Shown here: in pieces, positions 51,698 to 60,785 of the stretch | How the letters are laid out: the number at the start of each line of letters is the position of its first letter | Position numbering within the stretch: the stretch's first letter is position 1 | DNA from: JAHDCJ01 sp039028895 | GTDB taxonomy: Bacteria; Bacteroidota; Bacteroidia; Chitinophagales; Saprospiraceae | Assembly (NCBI GenBank): GCA_039028895.1 | Contig: JBCCHF010000005.1 | Coordinates: 1-64,000 of the forward strand | Direction of reading: 5' to 3' | DNA length: 64,000 nt | Notes under the pieces: generated by a model | The model's database searches: none | The model's input: the letters and a program-made list of their open reading frames with translations, nothing else | What the model was told of the DNA's origin: nothing | Position numbers and translations under genes: made by a program

Positions 51698-52597
51698 TCA
51701 ACCATTCAATAAACTGTGCCACAAATAAAATGTAGCATAAGCCTTCCAGTTACCCCATGGTTCGGCTAATTGTTTGATGGTGTCTATTGAAGGCTTTTTG
51801 TCGAGGCCCAATTGGAATTTGAGGGCATTGTGAAGTCCCACATCTTCTATGGGAAAGGCTTGCGGGTGCCTGACACATTTCATCAGTACGTAGTTTGCCG
51901 ACCAGTTGCCGACACCCTTGATCTTGACCAGTTCTTTCCTGGCTTCATCGAATGAAAATTGTGCCAGATGGCTTTTAGTTAATTGACCCTTGCTCATGAT
52001 CTGTGCAATACCGATAATGTATTCGGCTTTTTGTCTTGAAAACTGGATCGCCTTTAGTATATCTATCGTCAATCCGGCTACTACCTCTGGTTCGGGAAAG
52101 CAGTAATAGTTGATATTGTCAATATTGACAGAATAGCCATAATTTTCAACTAACCTTTTTTTAATAGTGTAGGCAAACTTCAAATTGATCTGTTGACCGA
52201 TGACTGACCACGAGAGTGATTCGAAAAGGCTCGGTATACCTATTAACCGGAGACCATGAAACTGCTTGGCTAATGGAGCTAAAACAGGCGAGTTTTTTGC
52301 CACGTTGTAAAAGTCCACCAATGAAGTATCAAGGTCAAGCCATTGACGAATATATTGACTAACGGCCTCTATCACTGTTGACTCATCAGAATTGAATCCG
52401 CTACAGTGAATCGACAGTCCAGTATCGTTTTGTTGGCAGATCTTTACAAATATCTTGTCTTCCCCGAAAGGGTAAAGCGTTTTTATGGTTTTGTCTTCGA
52501 TTCGAAAAAGACATTCCAGCGGCGACCGCCCAAGAAATTTCAAACAGGCTTCATAGTCAAAAATTGGTGGTGTCTTGAGCTGAAAGGCTGTAGTCAT
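51698..52597 (-). CDS. alkA: AlkA-type DNA-3-methyladenine glycosylase II
   Basis: 299 residues. An N-terminal AlkA_N-like beta domain leads into the HhH-GPD glycosylase fold: SWSVIGQQINLKFAYTIKKRL, then the helix-hairpin-helix LVKIKGVGNWSANYVLM, and the catalytic aspartate in FPIEDVGLHNAL. It removes alkylated bases in base-excision repair. It starts 6 bases before the end of the M28 peptidase gene, and an AlkD homologue lies 2.5 kb upstream on the same strand. Confidence 0.9.
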   Translation of the reverse strand: MTTAFQLKTPPIFDYEACLKFLGRSPLECLFRIEDKTIKTLYPFGEDKIFVKICQQNDTGLSIHCSGFNSDESTVIEAVSQYIRQWLDLDTSLVDFYNVAKNSPVLAPLAKQFHGLRLIGIPSLFESLSWSVIGQQINLKFAYTIKKRLVENYGYSVNIDNINYYCFPEPEVVAGLTIDILKAIQFSRQKAEYIIGIAQIMSKGQLTKSHLAQFSFDEARKELVKIKGVGNWSANYVLMKCVRHPQAFPIEDVGLHNALKFQLGLDKKPSIDTIKQLAEPWGNWKAYATFYLWHSLLNG

Positions 52598-52602
52598 TAT
52601 CC

Positions 52603-53913
52603 TTAAAGTGAAAGGTTTAATTTTTCAATAAAAGCAATGAGTAGTTCCTTCAGATCTTCAAATTCGGTCAGGGGTAAAGTGTCAGGATGGTCAAAGATAT
52701 CATGATAATGTGCTACGCCACCAAGCGTGTAAATATAAAAGTTGGGGACACCTTTCTGGTGAAAAAAACAATGATCTGATTTGCACATTTCCCCCCTGAT
52801 CTTGACGGCTTTCAAAAGACGGCTTTTGGTATTTAAATCCGATAACTGGTCAAATTCCTTATTAAAAATAGTACCGTTAACCACCTGTATCCCATCATCT
52901 CCCGTGCCCAGGATGTCAAGGTTGATCAGGAAATTTATATTCTCCAATGGGAACAAGGGATTTTCTGTAAAGTAGTAAGATCCCCTTAAGCCAATTTCTT
53001 CTGAACCAAATGCAATGAATACAATGGTTTTATCTGGCTTGTTGCCAGGCGTTTGAAAGTGTTTGGCCAGGCTTAGCATCATGGCAATTCCACTTGCATT
53101 GTCATTGGCGCCCGGGAAATACACGGTTTCTCCCATTTTGCCGAGATGGTCGTAATGGGCAGTCACCACAATCATAGAGTCTGGGCTGGTTTTACCTTTG
53201 ATGCAGGCGATTACATTTTGGGAATTTTGCTCTTCAATGTAATTGCTTTCAATCTCGAAAGATGCTCTTTTAGCCTTTTCAGGAAACACTTCTTTTTTGA
53301 CTCTGAATAATGGCCTAAGGCACTGGACGGGTGAAGGCGACCACTTTAATGGATTTTCTGATAGCAGGATAATGGCTTTGGCCTTAATGCGTGGATGATC
53401 AAAGCATTTCAGAAATGCCAGCAGTTCATCCAGCATTTGACGGTCTTCGTTTTTGGAAAGATCAAATTCTGCTTCGTCAATGAGCAATATGCTTGCCGGA
53501 GTTTGGGTAACCATCATTGAAAAAGTGATTTGATCTTCAACAGTAGCCCTGGAAAGCGGAATAACCGGAAAATTTCCGGTAAGGGTAGGGGCATCAGCAT
53601 CAACCAGGAAGTCTTTGCCAGGTTCAAGCTCTTGTTTGCCAATACTTAGTTTTACTGTTCCGGGAAGGGTATTCGCTGTTATTGAAAACTTCTGGAAAAA
53701 GCTTGTGTCGAAATGGTCGAGTTGTAGGGTTTTAAATTCTGCGGCAATAAATTCTGCTGCCATTAGTTCGCCACTATTAACATATCCTCGGCCTCCCATT
53801 GCCGACCCACAAAGGGTGTCCAGAATGGAGCGGGCATAGTTGTCAACCTGACTTTGCGCCAAAAGACCATTCCAGTTCAATAAAATCAAAAATAGGACAG
53901 CAATATGCTTCAT
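52603..53913 (-). CDS. M28-family secreted aminopeptidase
   Basis: Start taken at 53913 (MKHIAVLFLILLNWNGLLAQ), which gives a signal peptide; an earlier ATG at 54057 overlaps the upstream gene. About 436 residues. Zinc ligands are in VVTAHYDHLG, PGANDNASGIAMM, FGSEEIGLRGS and LINLDILGTGDDG; a last histidine lies in GVAHYHDIFDHPDT. It is a peptidase of the bacterial leucyl/glutaminyl-cyclase-like group, exported to the periplasm or beyond. Confidence 0.9.
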   Translation of the reverse strand: MKHIAVLFLILLNWNGLLAQSQVDNYARSILDTLCGSAMGGRGYVNSGELMAAEFIAAEFKTLQLDHFDTSFFQKFSITANTLPGTVKLSIGKQELEPGKDFLVDADAPTLTGNFPVIPLSRATVEDQITFSMMVTQTPASILLIDEAEFDLSKNEDRQMLDELLAFLKCFDHPRIKAKAIILLSENPLKWSPSPVQCLRPLFRVKKEVFPEKAKRASFEIESNYIEEQNSQNVIACIKGKTSPDSMIVVTAHYDHLGKMGETVYFPGANDNASGIAMMLSLAKHFQTPGNKPDKTIVFIAFGSEEIGLRGSYYFTENPLFPLENINFLINLDILGTGDDGIQVVNGTIFNKEFDQLSDLNTKSRLLKAVKIRGEMCKSDHCFFHQKGVPNFYIYTLGGVAHYHDIFDHPDTLPLTEFEDLKELLIAFIEKLNLSL

Positions 53914-53989
53914 GCGTTGCGAATATAAAGAGACATTGATCAGAATGCAATGGACATTTACATTCTGCCAGGTAATGTGACAAATACGT

Positions 53990-55126
53990 TCAAAAAAAAC
54001 GCCAAACTGACTCAATAGGTTTAGTTTTCTTGAAAGCCAAATATTTTCTGCAGGCAAAGAAAAGCAAAACTAGTCCCAGGAACCAGAAAAGATACATGAG
54101 TCCAATACCTGAACCTTCCGGGAATGACAAACCAAAGAGCATATAGATATATAGGTGGAGGATATAAAAGAAGAAGGCTGTTTTGCCGAATATCAATAAA
54201 GGTGTTTGCCATCTTCCTTCCGGAATAAGGGTGAATAGTTTTAGCAAGATAAGGTTGACCCCAATTGTCAAACAAATATATGCCGGACTAGCCGGATATT
54301 TGATTACCGTCAAAAAGTCGATCCAGTTGGAAGGGGAAGGTTCTTCGAAGTTGGTCAGAGGGATAAAACAGCGAAGTAGCACAAATCCAATGATCAATCC
54401 TATTCCAATAAGGAAAGAAAAGTTAATCGCTTTTTTTACATCCTTAAGGAATAATCGCGACAGGGCCATGCCAGCAGTGGTAATCCCCAACCAAGGTAGC
54501 ACCGGGTATTTACAGAAAGAATAAGGACTGATGCCAGGTAGAAGGAAAAAGGACTCTAAAAACGAAATGGGCTGGTGCGGATCAACTCTTGACGTTACTG
54601 CAAAGGTAGTAACTGATATACCGAGAAGCGTAATGAATAGCAAGGCCCAGGTTGGAATGTTCAATAATAAAGCACCAATGATCATGCTCATACCAAGACT
54701 AAAAAGCACTGCCATAATGAAGAAGCCAGGTGTTCCGGTACCAGGCTCAAGGTGTACTGGCATCGCACCTTCTGCGACGGTAATTTGACCGACTATCCAA
54801 GCAGGACCTTCAAGAAAAAATTGCAGGAGGATTAGTAAAAGCCCTCTTTTAAGGAAAAAATTCCGGATTTTTTTCAGGCTCCAACCAGCTTTTAATCGGC
54901 TTTCCGTGAAGAAAATCATACCCATACCCATAAGCAGGAAAAACCCGGGGGCACACAGATGCGAAACGAAACGGGTCAAAAACCACTCTGGTCCGTCATA
55001 AGGAATGAGGTCGACACCCCAGTTTTCTGCATAATGTACCCTGCCAACAAAAAAGCTGGCATGGTCTATTGCCATTAAAATCATTATCAATCCTCTTAGA
55101 AGGTCGAGAGCATCAATTCTTTTCAT
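53990..55126 (-). CDS. DUF1624/heparan-alpha-glucosaminide N-acetyltransferase-like membrane protein
   Basis: 378 residues with about ten membrane helices. The N-terminal signature is RIDALDLLRGLIMILMAIDHASFF, split, with the conserved D-x-x-R-G and DH pair of this acyltransferase family, then HLCAPGFFLLMGMGMIFF. It probably transfers an acyl group to a surface sugar. It lies 76 bases upstream of the M28 start and 13 after the AlkD stop. Confidence 0.87.
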   Translation of the reverse strand: MKRIDALDLLRGLIMILMAIDHASFFVGRVHYAENWGVDLIPYDGPEWFLTRFVSHLCAPGFFLLMGMGMIFFTESRLKAGWSLKKIRNFFLKRGLLLILLQFFLEGPAWIVGQITVAEGAMPVHLEPGTGTPGFFIMAVLFSLGMSMIIGALLLNIPTWALLFITLLGISVTTFAVTSRVDPHQPISFLESFFLLPGISPYSFCKYPVLPWLGITTAGMALSRLFLKDVKKAINFSFLIGIGLIIGFVLLRCFIPLTNFEEPSPSNWIDFLTVIKYPASPAYICLTIGVNLILLKLFTLIPEGRWQTPLLIFGKTAFFFYILHLYIYMLFGLSFPEGSGIGLMYLFWFLGLVLLFFACRKYLAFKKTKPIESVWRFF

Positions 55127-55139
55127 AGGAGGCGTGGTT

Positions 55140-55820
55140 TTATTTTGACTTTGCGTTAAGCCATTTCAGTGCTTCTCGTTCACTTAAAGGGGCCAATTCA
55201 TGTTTTGTAACAAAATCTCTGACAAAAGAGGCATTGGTTTTTGAATATTCCCTTAATAACCAACCGATGGCTTTCCTGATAAAAAATTCTTTCGAGGATT
55301 TTAGCCTCATGATGTTAGCAGACAGCAATTCTATATCGGTTTTCGTTTTATATTTGAGTTGGAACAGCAGGGTTGTCCTTTGCAACCATATATCCCCACT
55401 TTCCAGCCATTGTTCATTGGTATCGCTGATGAGGTTGGGGAATTGCTTAAAATAATTCCCTACGAGTTTAGCAGCAATGAAATCCACGGTATCCCACCAC
55501 GACTTGTTCGTGATCATATACTCATAAATGTCTAAAAAGCCAGGGTCTGGCTTTTTAGAAAATTTTTCCATCAACTCTTGTCCGAAATACTGAAACTCGC
55601 GCTGGGGTAATTTCCAGCAATCTTTGACAATGCCAAATAAGTCTTTTTTTTCTGGAAAACCGCTCTCATGTCGGTATTGTCGCTGCAATTGTCTTAGCTC
55701 GGGGGCCTTAATTCCGTAGTAGTTAAACAGATCACGCATGTATTTTTGCATTTTTACTGCTTTTTCGGGATCGGCATGTTGTTTTATTAGTAGTTGATAA
55801 TCAGATACATATGGGTGCAT
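55140..55820 (-). CDS. alkD: AlkD-family DNA alkylation repair protein
   Basis: Start taken at 55820 (MHPYVSDYQLLIKQHADPEKA), which matches the family N-terminus; an earlier ATG at 55865 adds 15 residues. About 226 residues, all helical HEAT-like repeats. AlkD landmarks: YYGIKAPELRQLQRQY, NKSWWDTVDFIAAKLVG and FIRKAIGWLLREYSKTN. AlkD excises bulky or positively charged alkyl bases without base flipping. Together with AlkA 2.5 kb away it gives two independent alkylation glycosylases in one strand block. Confidence 0.9.
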   Translation of the reverse strand: MHPYVSDYQLLIKQHADPEKAVKMQKYMRDLFNYYGIKAPELRQLQRQYRHESGFPEKKDLFGIVKDCWKLPQREFQYFGQELMEKFSKKPDPGFLDIYEYMITNKSWWDTVDFIAAKLVGNYFKQFPNLISDTNEQWLESGDIWLQRTTLLFQLKYKTKTDIELLSANIMRLKSSKEFFIRKAIGWLLREYSKTNASFVRDFVTKHELAPLSEREALKWLNAKSK

Positions 55821-55995
55821 TTGTAATTTGAGTTGTATGATAAAATGAATTGGATTATATTGCAACCTGTCTTTATACGGGCCCGCAACCTTCCCGTAGT
55901 ATCAATCTCTCGCAGTTTTGGTTCTAATTATTTTGATAATTTCGAATGTTATTCAAGATAATTGTTATAGCTTAATTTTTGAATCTTTATGAAAA

Positions 55996-56020
55996 GAGGA
56001 GTGGATTTAGGCCTTTCCTC
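55996..56020 (+). ncRNA. candidate structured leader hairpin, copy 2 (susC leader)
   Basis: GAGGA (55996-56000) pairs with TCCTC (56016-56020) around the loop GTGGATTTAGGCCTT, ending 25 bases before the susC ATG. The loop matches copy 1 at 41464-41479 (GTGGACTTGGGTCTTT) at all but three positions and a length of one, while the outer stem pair differs (G-C here, T-A there). See the finding on this element. Confidence 0.4.
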
Positions 56021-56045
56021 AATTTATTAATTTAACCCGTAATTT

Positions 56046-59036
56046 ATGATGAAGCATTTAGTTACAAAATTATGCGGTACGCTCGTTGTTTTCCTGTTGT
56101 TGACAGGCTTCGCTGCTGCGCAATTTACTGCTACAGGTACGGTGACTGATGAGAAGGATGTTCCTTTGATCGGTGTATCTGTTGCTGTAAAGAACACCAG
56201 TCTTGGTACGGTTACTAATCTTGATGGGGAGTTCTCCCTCAATGTACCTGGCAATTCTGCAGTTCTTGTATTTTCTTACGTAGGTTATGAAGGCCAGGAA
56301 ACTACGGTTTCTTCTGGTTCCCCTTCTGCTGCCGTAGTAATGACTGAAGGCGCTACACAGTTGGATGAGATTGTTGTTACCGGACTTGCCTCTAGTGTCA
56401 AAAGATCTAACCTTGCTAACTCAGTTGCCTCGATTTCTTCCAAGGAACTTACTGGTGTTACCACCCAATCAACTATGGATGGTGCGCTTTACGGAAAGTT
56501 CAAAGGTGCTGAGATCCGTTCTAACTCAGGTGCACCTGGAGGAGGAATCAGTGTGAAGCTGCGTGGTGTAACTTCCGTTTTTGGTGACCAACAACCTCTT
56601 TATATTGTTGATGGTGTCTATGTAGACAACTCTTCAATTACATCAGGTACAAACATCGTTTCTGAAGCTGCTGGTGGTGGAAATACCTCAACCAACCAGG
56701 ATGATGCCTCAAACAGGATTGCCGATATCGACCCAGAAGATATTGAATCAATCGAAATCCTGAAAGGTGCATCTGCTGCTGCTATTTATGGTTCTCGTGC
56801 TGCAGGTGGTGTGGTAATCATCACTACCAAGAAAGGACAAGCTGGAGCTACCAAAGTAACCTTTTCACAAGCAATTGGTATTGTACAGCCAACCAGGTTG
56901 TTAGGTACTCGTGATTGGGACCGTGCTACTGTTGTTAACCAGTACAGTGAGGCTGTTGCTCTTGAGTTTGATGCCAATCCTTTCGTTGACTACGAAGCTG
57001 CTCTTTTTGATAACACCGGAATACTGTCAACTTCTCGCCTGAACATTTCAGGTGGAAACGAGAAAACCAACTTCTTTGTAGGTGCTACTTACAAGAATGA
57101 TGATGGTATCGTTGACAACACTGGTTACCAAAAAGCTTCTGCTCGTGTAAATGTTGGTCACAAATTCAATGACTGGCTAGACATTTATGTAACCACCAAT
57201 TACATTAATTCACATGCAGATCGTGGTTTCTTTAACAACGGTAATACCAATGCCACAGTAGGATATGGACTTGCCTTTACACGTCCATGGGATGTGTTGG
57301 AAGCTGATGCTGATGGTGTTTACCCAGCTAACCCACGTGTAGGTTCTAACGTTCTTGAGACTGTTGCGATCACCACAAACCGTGAGTCAATCAACCGTTT
57401 CATTGGTGGTGCTACTGCTAATGTTCGTTTATTCTCAAATGACCAGCAGAATCTGAAAATGGTACTACGTGCAGGTATGGATCAGTACTTGCTCAGAACT
57501 ACCAGTATTTTCCCACAGGAATTGTCTTTCTACCGTGACCCTGGAACACTTGGTGGTGTTGCTATTTCCGGTAGTACTGAGAATACCAACGTGAATATGT
57601 CTGCTATCCTTGTACACTCTTACTTTACTTCAGAAGGCTTATCCTTCCGTACTCAGCTGGGTGTGACACAGGAAGACTTTAACCAGAATACAGTTATTAC
57701 TACAGCTACCGGTCTAAACGGTTCTCAGACCAATGTTGACCAAGCAGCTAATGTATCCGGTTTCCAGAACAGGGAGCCACAGAAGGATAAAGGTTTCTTC
57801 GTACAGGAAGAAGTCAACTGGAAAGATCGTTTAATCTTCACAGTTGGTGTCCGTGCTGACAAATCTTCAAACAATGGAGACCAGAACAAACTGTACTGGT
57901 ACCCAAAAGCGAATATCGCTTTCAACCTCCACGAATTTGACTTCTGGACAGTTGATGTATTGAATCAGGTTAAACTACGTTTTGCATATGGTCAGGCGGG
58001 TCGTTTCGCGAACTTCCCAGATCGTTTCAATGCATTATCAGGTACATTGATCGGTACCAGCTCTGGTCTACAGGCGGTGACCCTTCTTGGTAACACAACT
58101 GTTGAGCCTGAGCGTCAGAGTGAGACTGAATTTGGTGTTGACCTTGGTTTCCTTGATGGCCGTGTGAATCTTGATTTCACTTATTACATCAAGACTATTG
58201 ATGATCTACTGTTAAGACAGCAGATTCCAACTTCTACAGGATACACCCGTAAAGTTGTAAATGCCGGTGCTCTTCGTAACAATGGTGTTGAGATCGGACT
58301 TAATGCTACTCCTGTTAAAGGAAAAGTTACCTGGAACACAGGTGTTAACTTCTGGAAAAATAAATCTGAGATTACTCGTCTTGACATTCCTGCATTCAAC
58401 CTTGGTGGATTTGCAGCAAGTCTCGGTCAGTACAGAATCCAGGAAGGACAATCAGCTACTCAGATCGTAGGTACACTAAATCCTAGTGATTGTGCAACAG
58501 CAGATTGCTCAGACCTTGATCCTGATGGCGACGGTTTCCGTGTTTACGGTGATGCTGAAGCTGATTTCAACATGTCATTTCCTAACTCTATTTCAGTTGA
58601 AGGTTTTGAATTGTCATTCCTTTTCCATTGGAAAAAAGGTGGTGATGGTGTAAACCTCAGTACATTGCTTTATGACCTTGCAGGTACTACGTGGGATTAT
58701 GATGATATCACGCTTGACCCAGAGGGTACAACAGGAAATGGTGACTTCCGTCTGAATTCATGGTTTGCCGGTGATACCGGACCTTGGGTTGAAGATGCTG
58801 GATACCTTCGTCTACGTGAGATTGGATTGTATTATACTATTCCAAGATCTGTCTTCAATGACAAGGCGTCAATGAAAGTTGGTGTTTCAGGTACTAACCT
58901 GATCAATATTTTTGACTACAACAGTTATGATCCTGAAGTTTCTAACTTCGGTAATAACGTTTTGGCTAATACCATTGAGGTAACGCCATTCCCAGCAGCA
59001 AAAACGTTGAACTTCCATCTTTCAGCTACTTTTTAA
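56046..59036 (+). CDS. SusC/RagA-family TonB-linked outer-membrane receptor
   Basis: 996 residues. Signal peptide (MMKHLVTKLCGTLVVFLLLTGFAAA, split), then a carboxypeptidase-regulatory-like domain (GTVTDEKDVPLIGVSVAVKNT), a TonB box (QLDEIVVTGL), the plug (LRGVTSVFGDQQPLYIVDGV, then SIEILKGASAAAIYGSRAAGG) and a 22-strand barrel ending FPAAKTLNFHLSATF. It imports oligomers, typically glycans or peptides, with the SusD-like lipoprotein that follows. The cargo is not predictable. No polysaccharide-degrading enzyme is nearby, so it is not an evident complete PUL. Confidence 0.95.
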   Translation: MMKHLVTKLCGTLVVFLLLTGFAAAQFTATGTVTDEKDVPLIGVSVAVKNTSLGTVTNLDGEFSLNVPGNSAVLVFSYVGYEGQETTVSSGSPSAAVVMTEGATQLDEIVVTGLASSVKRSNLANSVASISSKELTGVTTQSTMDGALYGKFKGAEIRSNSGAPGGGISVKLRGVTSVFGDQQPLYIVDGVYVDNSSITSGTNIVSEAAGGGNTSTNQDDASNRIADIDPEDIESIEILKGASAAAIYGSRAAGGVVIITTKKGQAGATKVTFSQAIGIVQPTRLLGTRDWDRATVVNQYSEAVALEFDANPFVDYEAALFDNTGILSTSRLNISGGNEKTNFFVGATYKNDDGIVDNTGYQKASARVNVGHKFNDWLDIYVTTNYINSHADRGFFNNGNTNATVGYGLAFTRPWDVLEADADGVYPANPRVGSNVLETVAITTNRESINRFIGGATANVRLFSNDQQNLKMVLRAGMDQYLLRTTSIFPQELSFYRDPGTLGGVAISGSTENTNVNMSAILVHSYFTSEGLSFRTQLGVTQEDFNQNTVITTATGLNGSQTNVDQAANVSGFQNREPQKDKGFFVQEEVNWKDRLIFTVGVRADKSSNNGDQNKLYWYPKANIAFNLHEFDFWTVDVLNQVKLRFAYGQAGRFANFPDRFNALSGTLIGTSSGLQAVTLLGNTTVEPERQSETEFGVDLGFLDGRVNLDFTYYIKTIDDLLLRQQIPTSTGYTRKVVNAGALRNNGVEIGLNATPVKGKVTWNTGVNFWKNKSEITRLDIPAFNLGGFAASLGQYRIQEGQSATQIVGTLNPSDCATADCSDLDPDGDGFRVYGDAEADFNMSFPNSISVEGFELSFLFHWKKGGDGVNLSTLLYDLAGTTWDYDDITLDPEGTTGNGDFRLNSWFAGDTGPWVEDAGYLRLREIGLYYTIPRSVFNDKASMKVGVSGTNLINIFDYNSYDPEVSNFGNNVLANTIEVTPFPAAKTLNFHLSATF

Positions 59037-59055
59037 TCTGGTTGACTGTTGATAG

Positions 59056-59082
59056 TTGCTGGTTGATAAGATCGACCAACAA
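59056..59082 (+). repeat. susC-susD intergenic hairpin
   Basis: TTGCTGGTTGAT (59056-59067) folds onto ATCGACCAACAA (59071-59082) with a 3-base loop, one mismatch and one G-T pair. It sits 37 bases before the susD start, with no T-run. An element of this kind can set the SusC:SusD ratio, which is inference here. Confidence 0.45.
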
Positions 59083-59118
59083 CAAGCAACCAACAACAAT
59101 TAACTAAAAAAAGAAATT

Positions 59119-60453
59119 ATGAAATCAATATTCAATTATATCACTTGCTGCCTTTTGGCAGTATTCATGCTCACGGCGACCTCCTGTGATATCGAGTTTA
59201 TCGAAAACCCGAATGGTCCGACGCTGGAAAGTCTTGAAAATGGTGCAACACTGGCTGATATCAGGCTGCTTGCCCAGGGACTTGAATCAGTTATGAGGGT
59301 TGACCTTGAGTTTTATATTCAAAGTGTAAGTATTGTTGGCCGCGAATACTGGGACCTGAATGGTATTGACCCACGTTTTACTGGTGAATTGTTAGGAGAA
59401 CAGGGCGCTGTACTTGACAACAACGGTTTCCTGACCACTCGTACTTTTGCTGCACGGTACCGTGCAATACGTAATGCCTGGACTCTGAGAATTGCTACTG
59501 AAAATGCAAATGCTGGTTTGTCAGCTGAGCAGGAAAGCGCAATTCAGGGTTATGCTAAAACTATGCAAGCATACGCATTATTACTTTGTGTTAATCACCA
59601 ATTCTCAAACGGTATCCGTCCTGCCGATGCAGTAAGAGATCCGGATGCGCTTGGTGGTTTCCTTGATTATACTGCCAGTTTGGTTAGTATTTCTGAATTA
59701 CTGGATGACGCTGCTACCAACCTTACCAATGGTGGGACTGAGTTCGTCTTCGATCTCTCCAGTGGGTTTGCCGGTTTTAACACCCCAGCTACTTTCCGCC
59801 AGTTCAACAGAGCGATTGCAGCTCGCGTTAAGCTGTACCAGGGAGACAAAGCAGGTGCTGTCACAGCTATTGCCGGCTCATTCTTCAATATTAATGGTGA
59901 CCTAAGTACTGGTGCAAGCCACGCTTACGGAACAGGCGGTAACGATATTCGTAACCCAATGTTTTATGTGCCTAATCAGGATTTGTTCACTGTTCACCCT
60001 GATGTTATTGCTGACGCAGAAGCAGGTGACCTTCGTGTAACATCCAAGACAACTCCTTATGATCCAGGTGCGATCTCAGTTCCTGTTTCTTTGGCTGATC
60101 TTTCAGGTGACACACAAGTACAGATGTTTGGATCTGACACTGAATCATTCCCAATTATTAATAATGAGGAATTGATTTTGATCTACGCTGAAGCGCAGAT
60201 TGGCTCAGATGTTAACGAAGTGCTTGCTGGTATTAACCGTGTAAGAAATGCGGCCGGCCTTGGTAACTACCTTGGTGCTACAGACGATGCTTCACTACTA
60301 AATGAAGTTATTCACCAGAGAAGATATTCCCTATATGGTCTTGGTCACCGTTGGGTTGACCTTCGTCGTACTGGCAAGTTTGGTGAAATCAATGTTGACC
60401 GTCCTGGTGACGTAGTCCACATGGAATTCCCTCGTCCAGTATCTGAAAATTGA
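59119..60453 (+). CDS. SusD/RagB-family lipoprotein
   Basis: 444 residues. Lipoprotein leader MKSIFNYITCCLLAVFMLTATSC, split, with the lipobox TATSC. The body is the TPR-rich SusD fold (YAKTMQAYALLLCVNHQFSNGI) and the conserved end NEELILIYAEAQI...INRVRNAAGLG...IHQRRYSLYGLGHRWVDLRRTG. It forms the lid of the SusC transporter encoded 82 bases upstream. Confidence 0.94.
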   Translation: MKSIFNYITCCLLAVFMLTATSCDIEFIENPNGPTLESLENGATLADIRLLAQGLESVMRVDLEFYIQSVSIVGREYWDLNGIDPRFTGELLGEQGAVLDNNGFLTTRTFAARYRAIRNAWTLRIATENANAGLSAEQESAIQGYAKTMQAYALLLCVNHQFSNGIRPADAVRDPDALGGFLDYTASLVSISELLDDAATNLTNGGTEFVFDLSSGFAGFNTPATFRQFNRAIAARVKLYQGDKAGAVTAIAGSFFNINGDLSTGASHAYGTGGNDIRNPMFYVPNQDLFTVHPDVIADAEAGDLRVTSKTTPYDPGAISVPVSLADLSGDTQVQMFGSDTESFPIINNEELILIYAEAQIGSDVNEVLAGINRVRNAAGLGNYLGATDDASLLNEVIHQRRYSLYGLGHRWVDLRRTGKFGEINVDRPGDVVHMEFPRPVSEN

Positions 60454-60510
60454 TCAGGATTAAGTAAGATTGGAAATGATGGAAGTCATTTCTGATTTTG
60501 CAGAATTAAA

Positions 60511-60541
60511 AAGCCACGCATTTCCATGCGTGGCTTTTTTT
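60511..60541 (+). terminator. rho-independent terminator of susCD
   Basis: AAGCCACGCA (60511-60520) pairs perfectly with TGCGTGGCTT (60527-60536) around TTTCCA, followed by eight T. It is placed 57 bases after the susD stop. Confidence 0.88.
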
Positions 60542-60559
60542 TGTTTTTAGATATAAGTT

Positions 60560-60700
60560 TCAAAACCTGAAATCGATGTTGGTATGGTAAACGCCATTAC
60601 GCGCTCCAATACCAAAGTCTTGAGTTACCCATTCGTGGTTAGTGGTAATATCAAAATCCACTTTCTCTGGCAAGGTGAAATAGTTGTAAACCTTTAAAAT
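60560..60700 (-). pseudogene. 3' remnant of an outer-membrane beta-barrel protein gene
   Basis: The minus strand is open for 46 codons with no start, reading ILKVYNYFTLPEKVDFDITT...GVYHTNIDFRF and then a stop. The alternating pattern and the terminal ...DFRF, with an aromatic last residue, are those of a last barrel strand. An in-frame TGA at 60701-60703 sits right before it and nothing coding continues upstream. It lies in the 332-base gap between susD and the ABC gene, which otherwise holds only the terminator. It is a gene fragment, parent family unknown. Confidence 0.5.
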
Positions 60701-60785
60701 TCAATGAATACAAATCAATATCCTATCTTGGCCACATTTGTTAACCACTTTTGAACCTCAATTCATTAAAAGGTGTTGATCTAAC

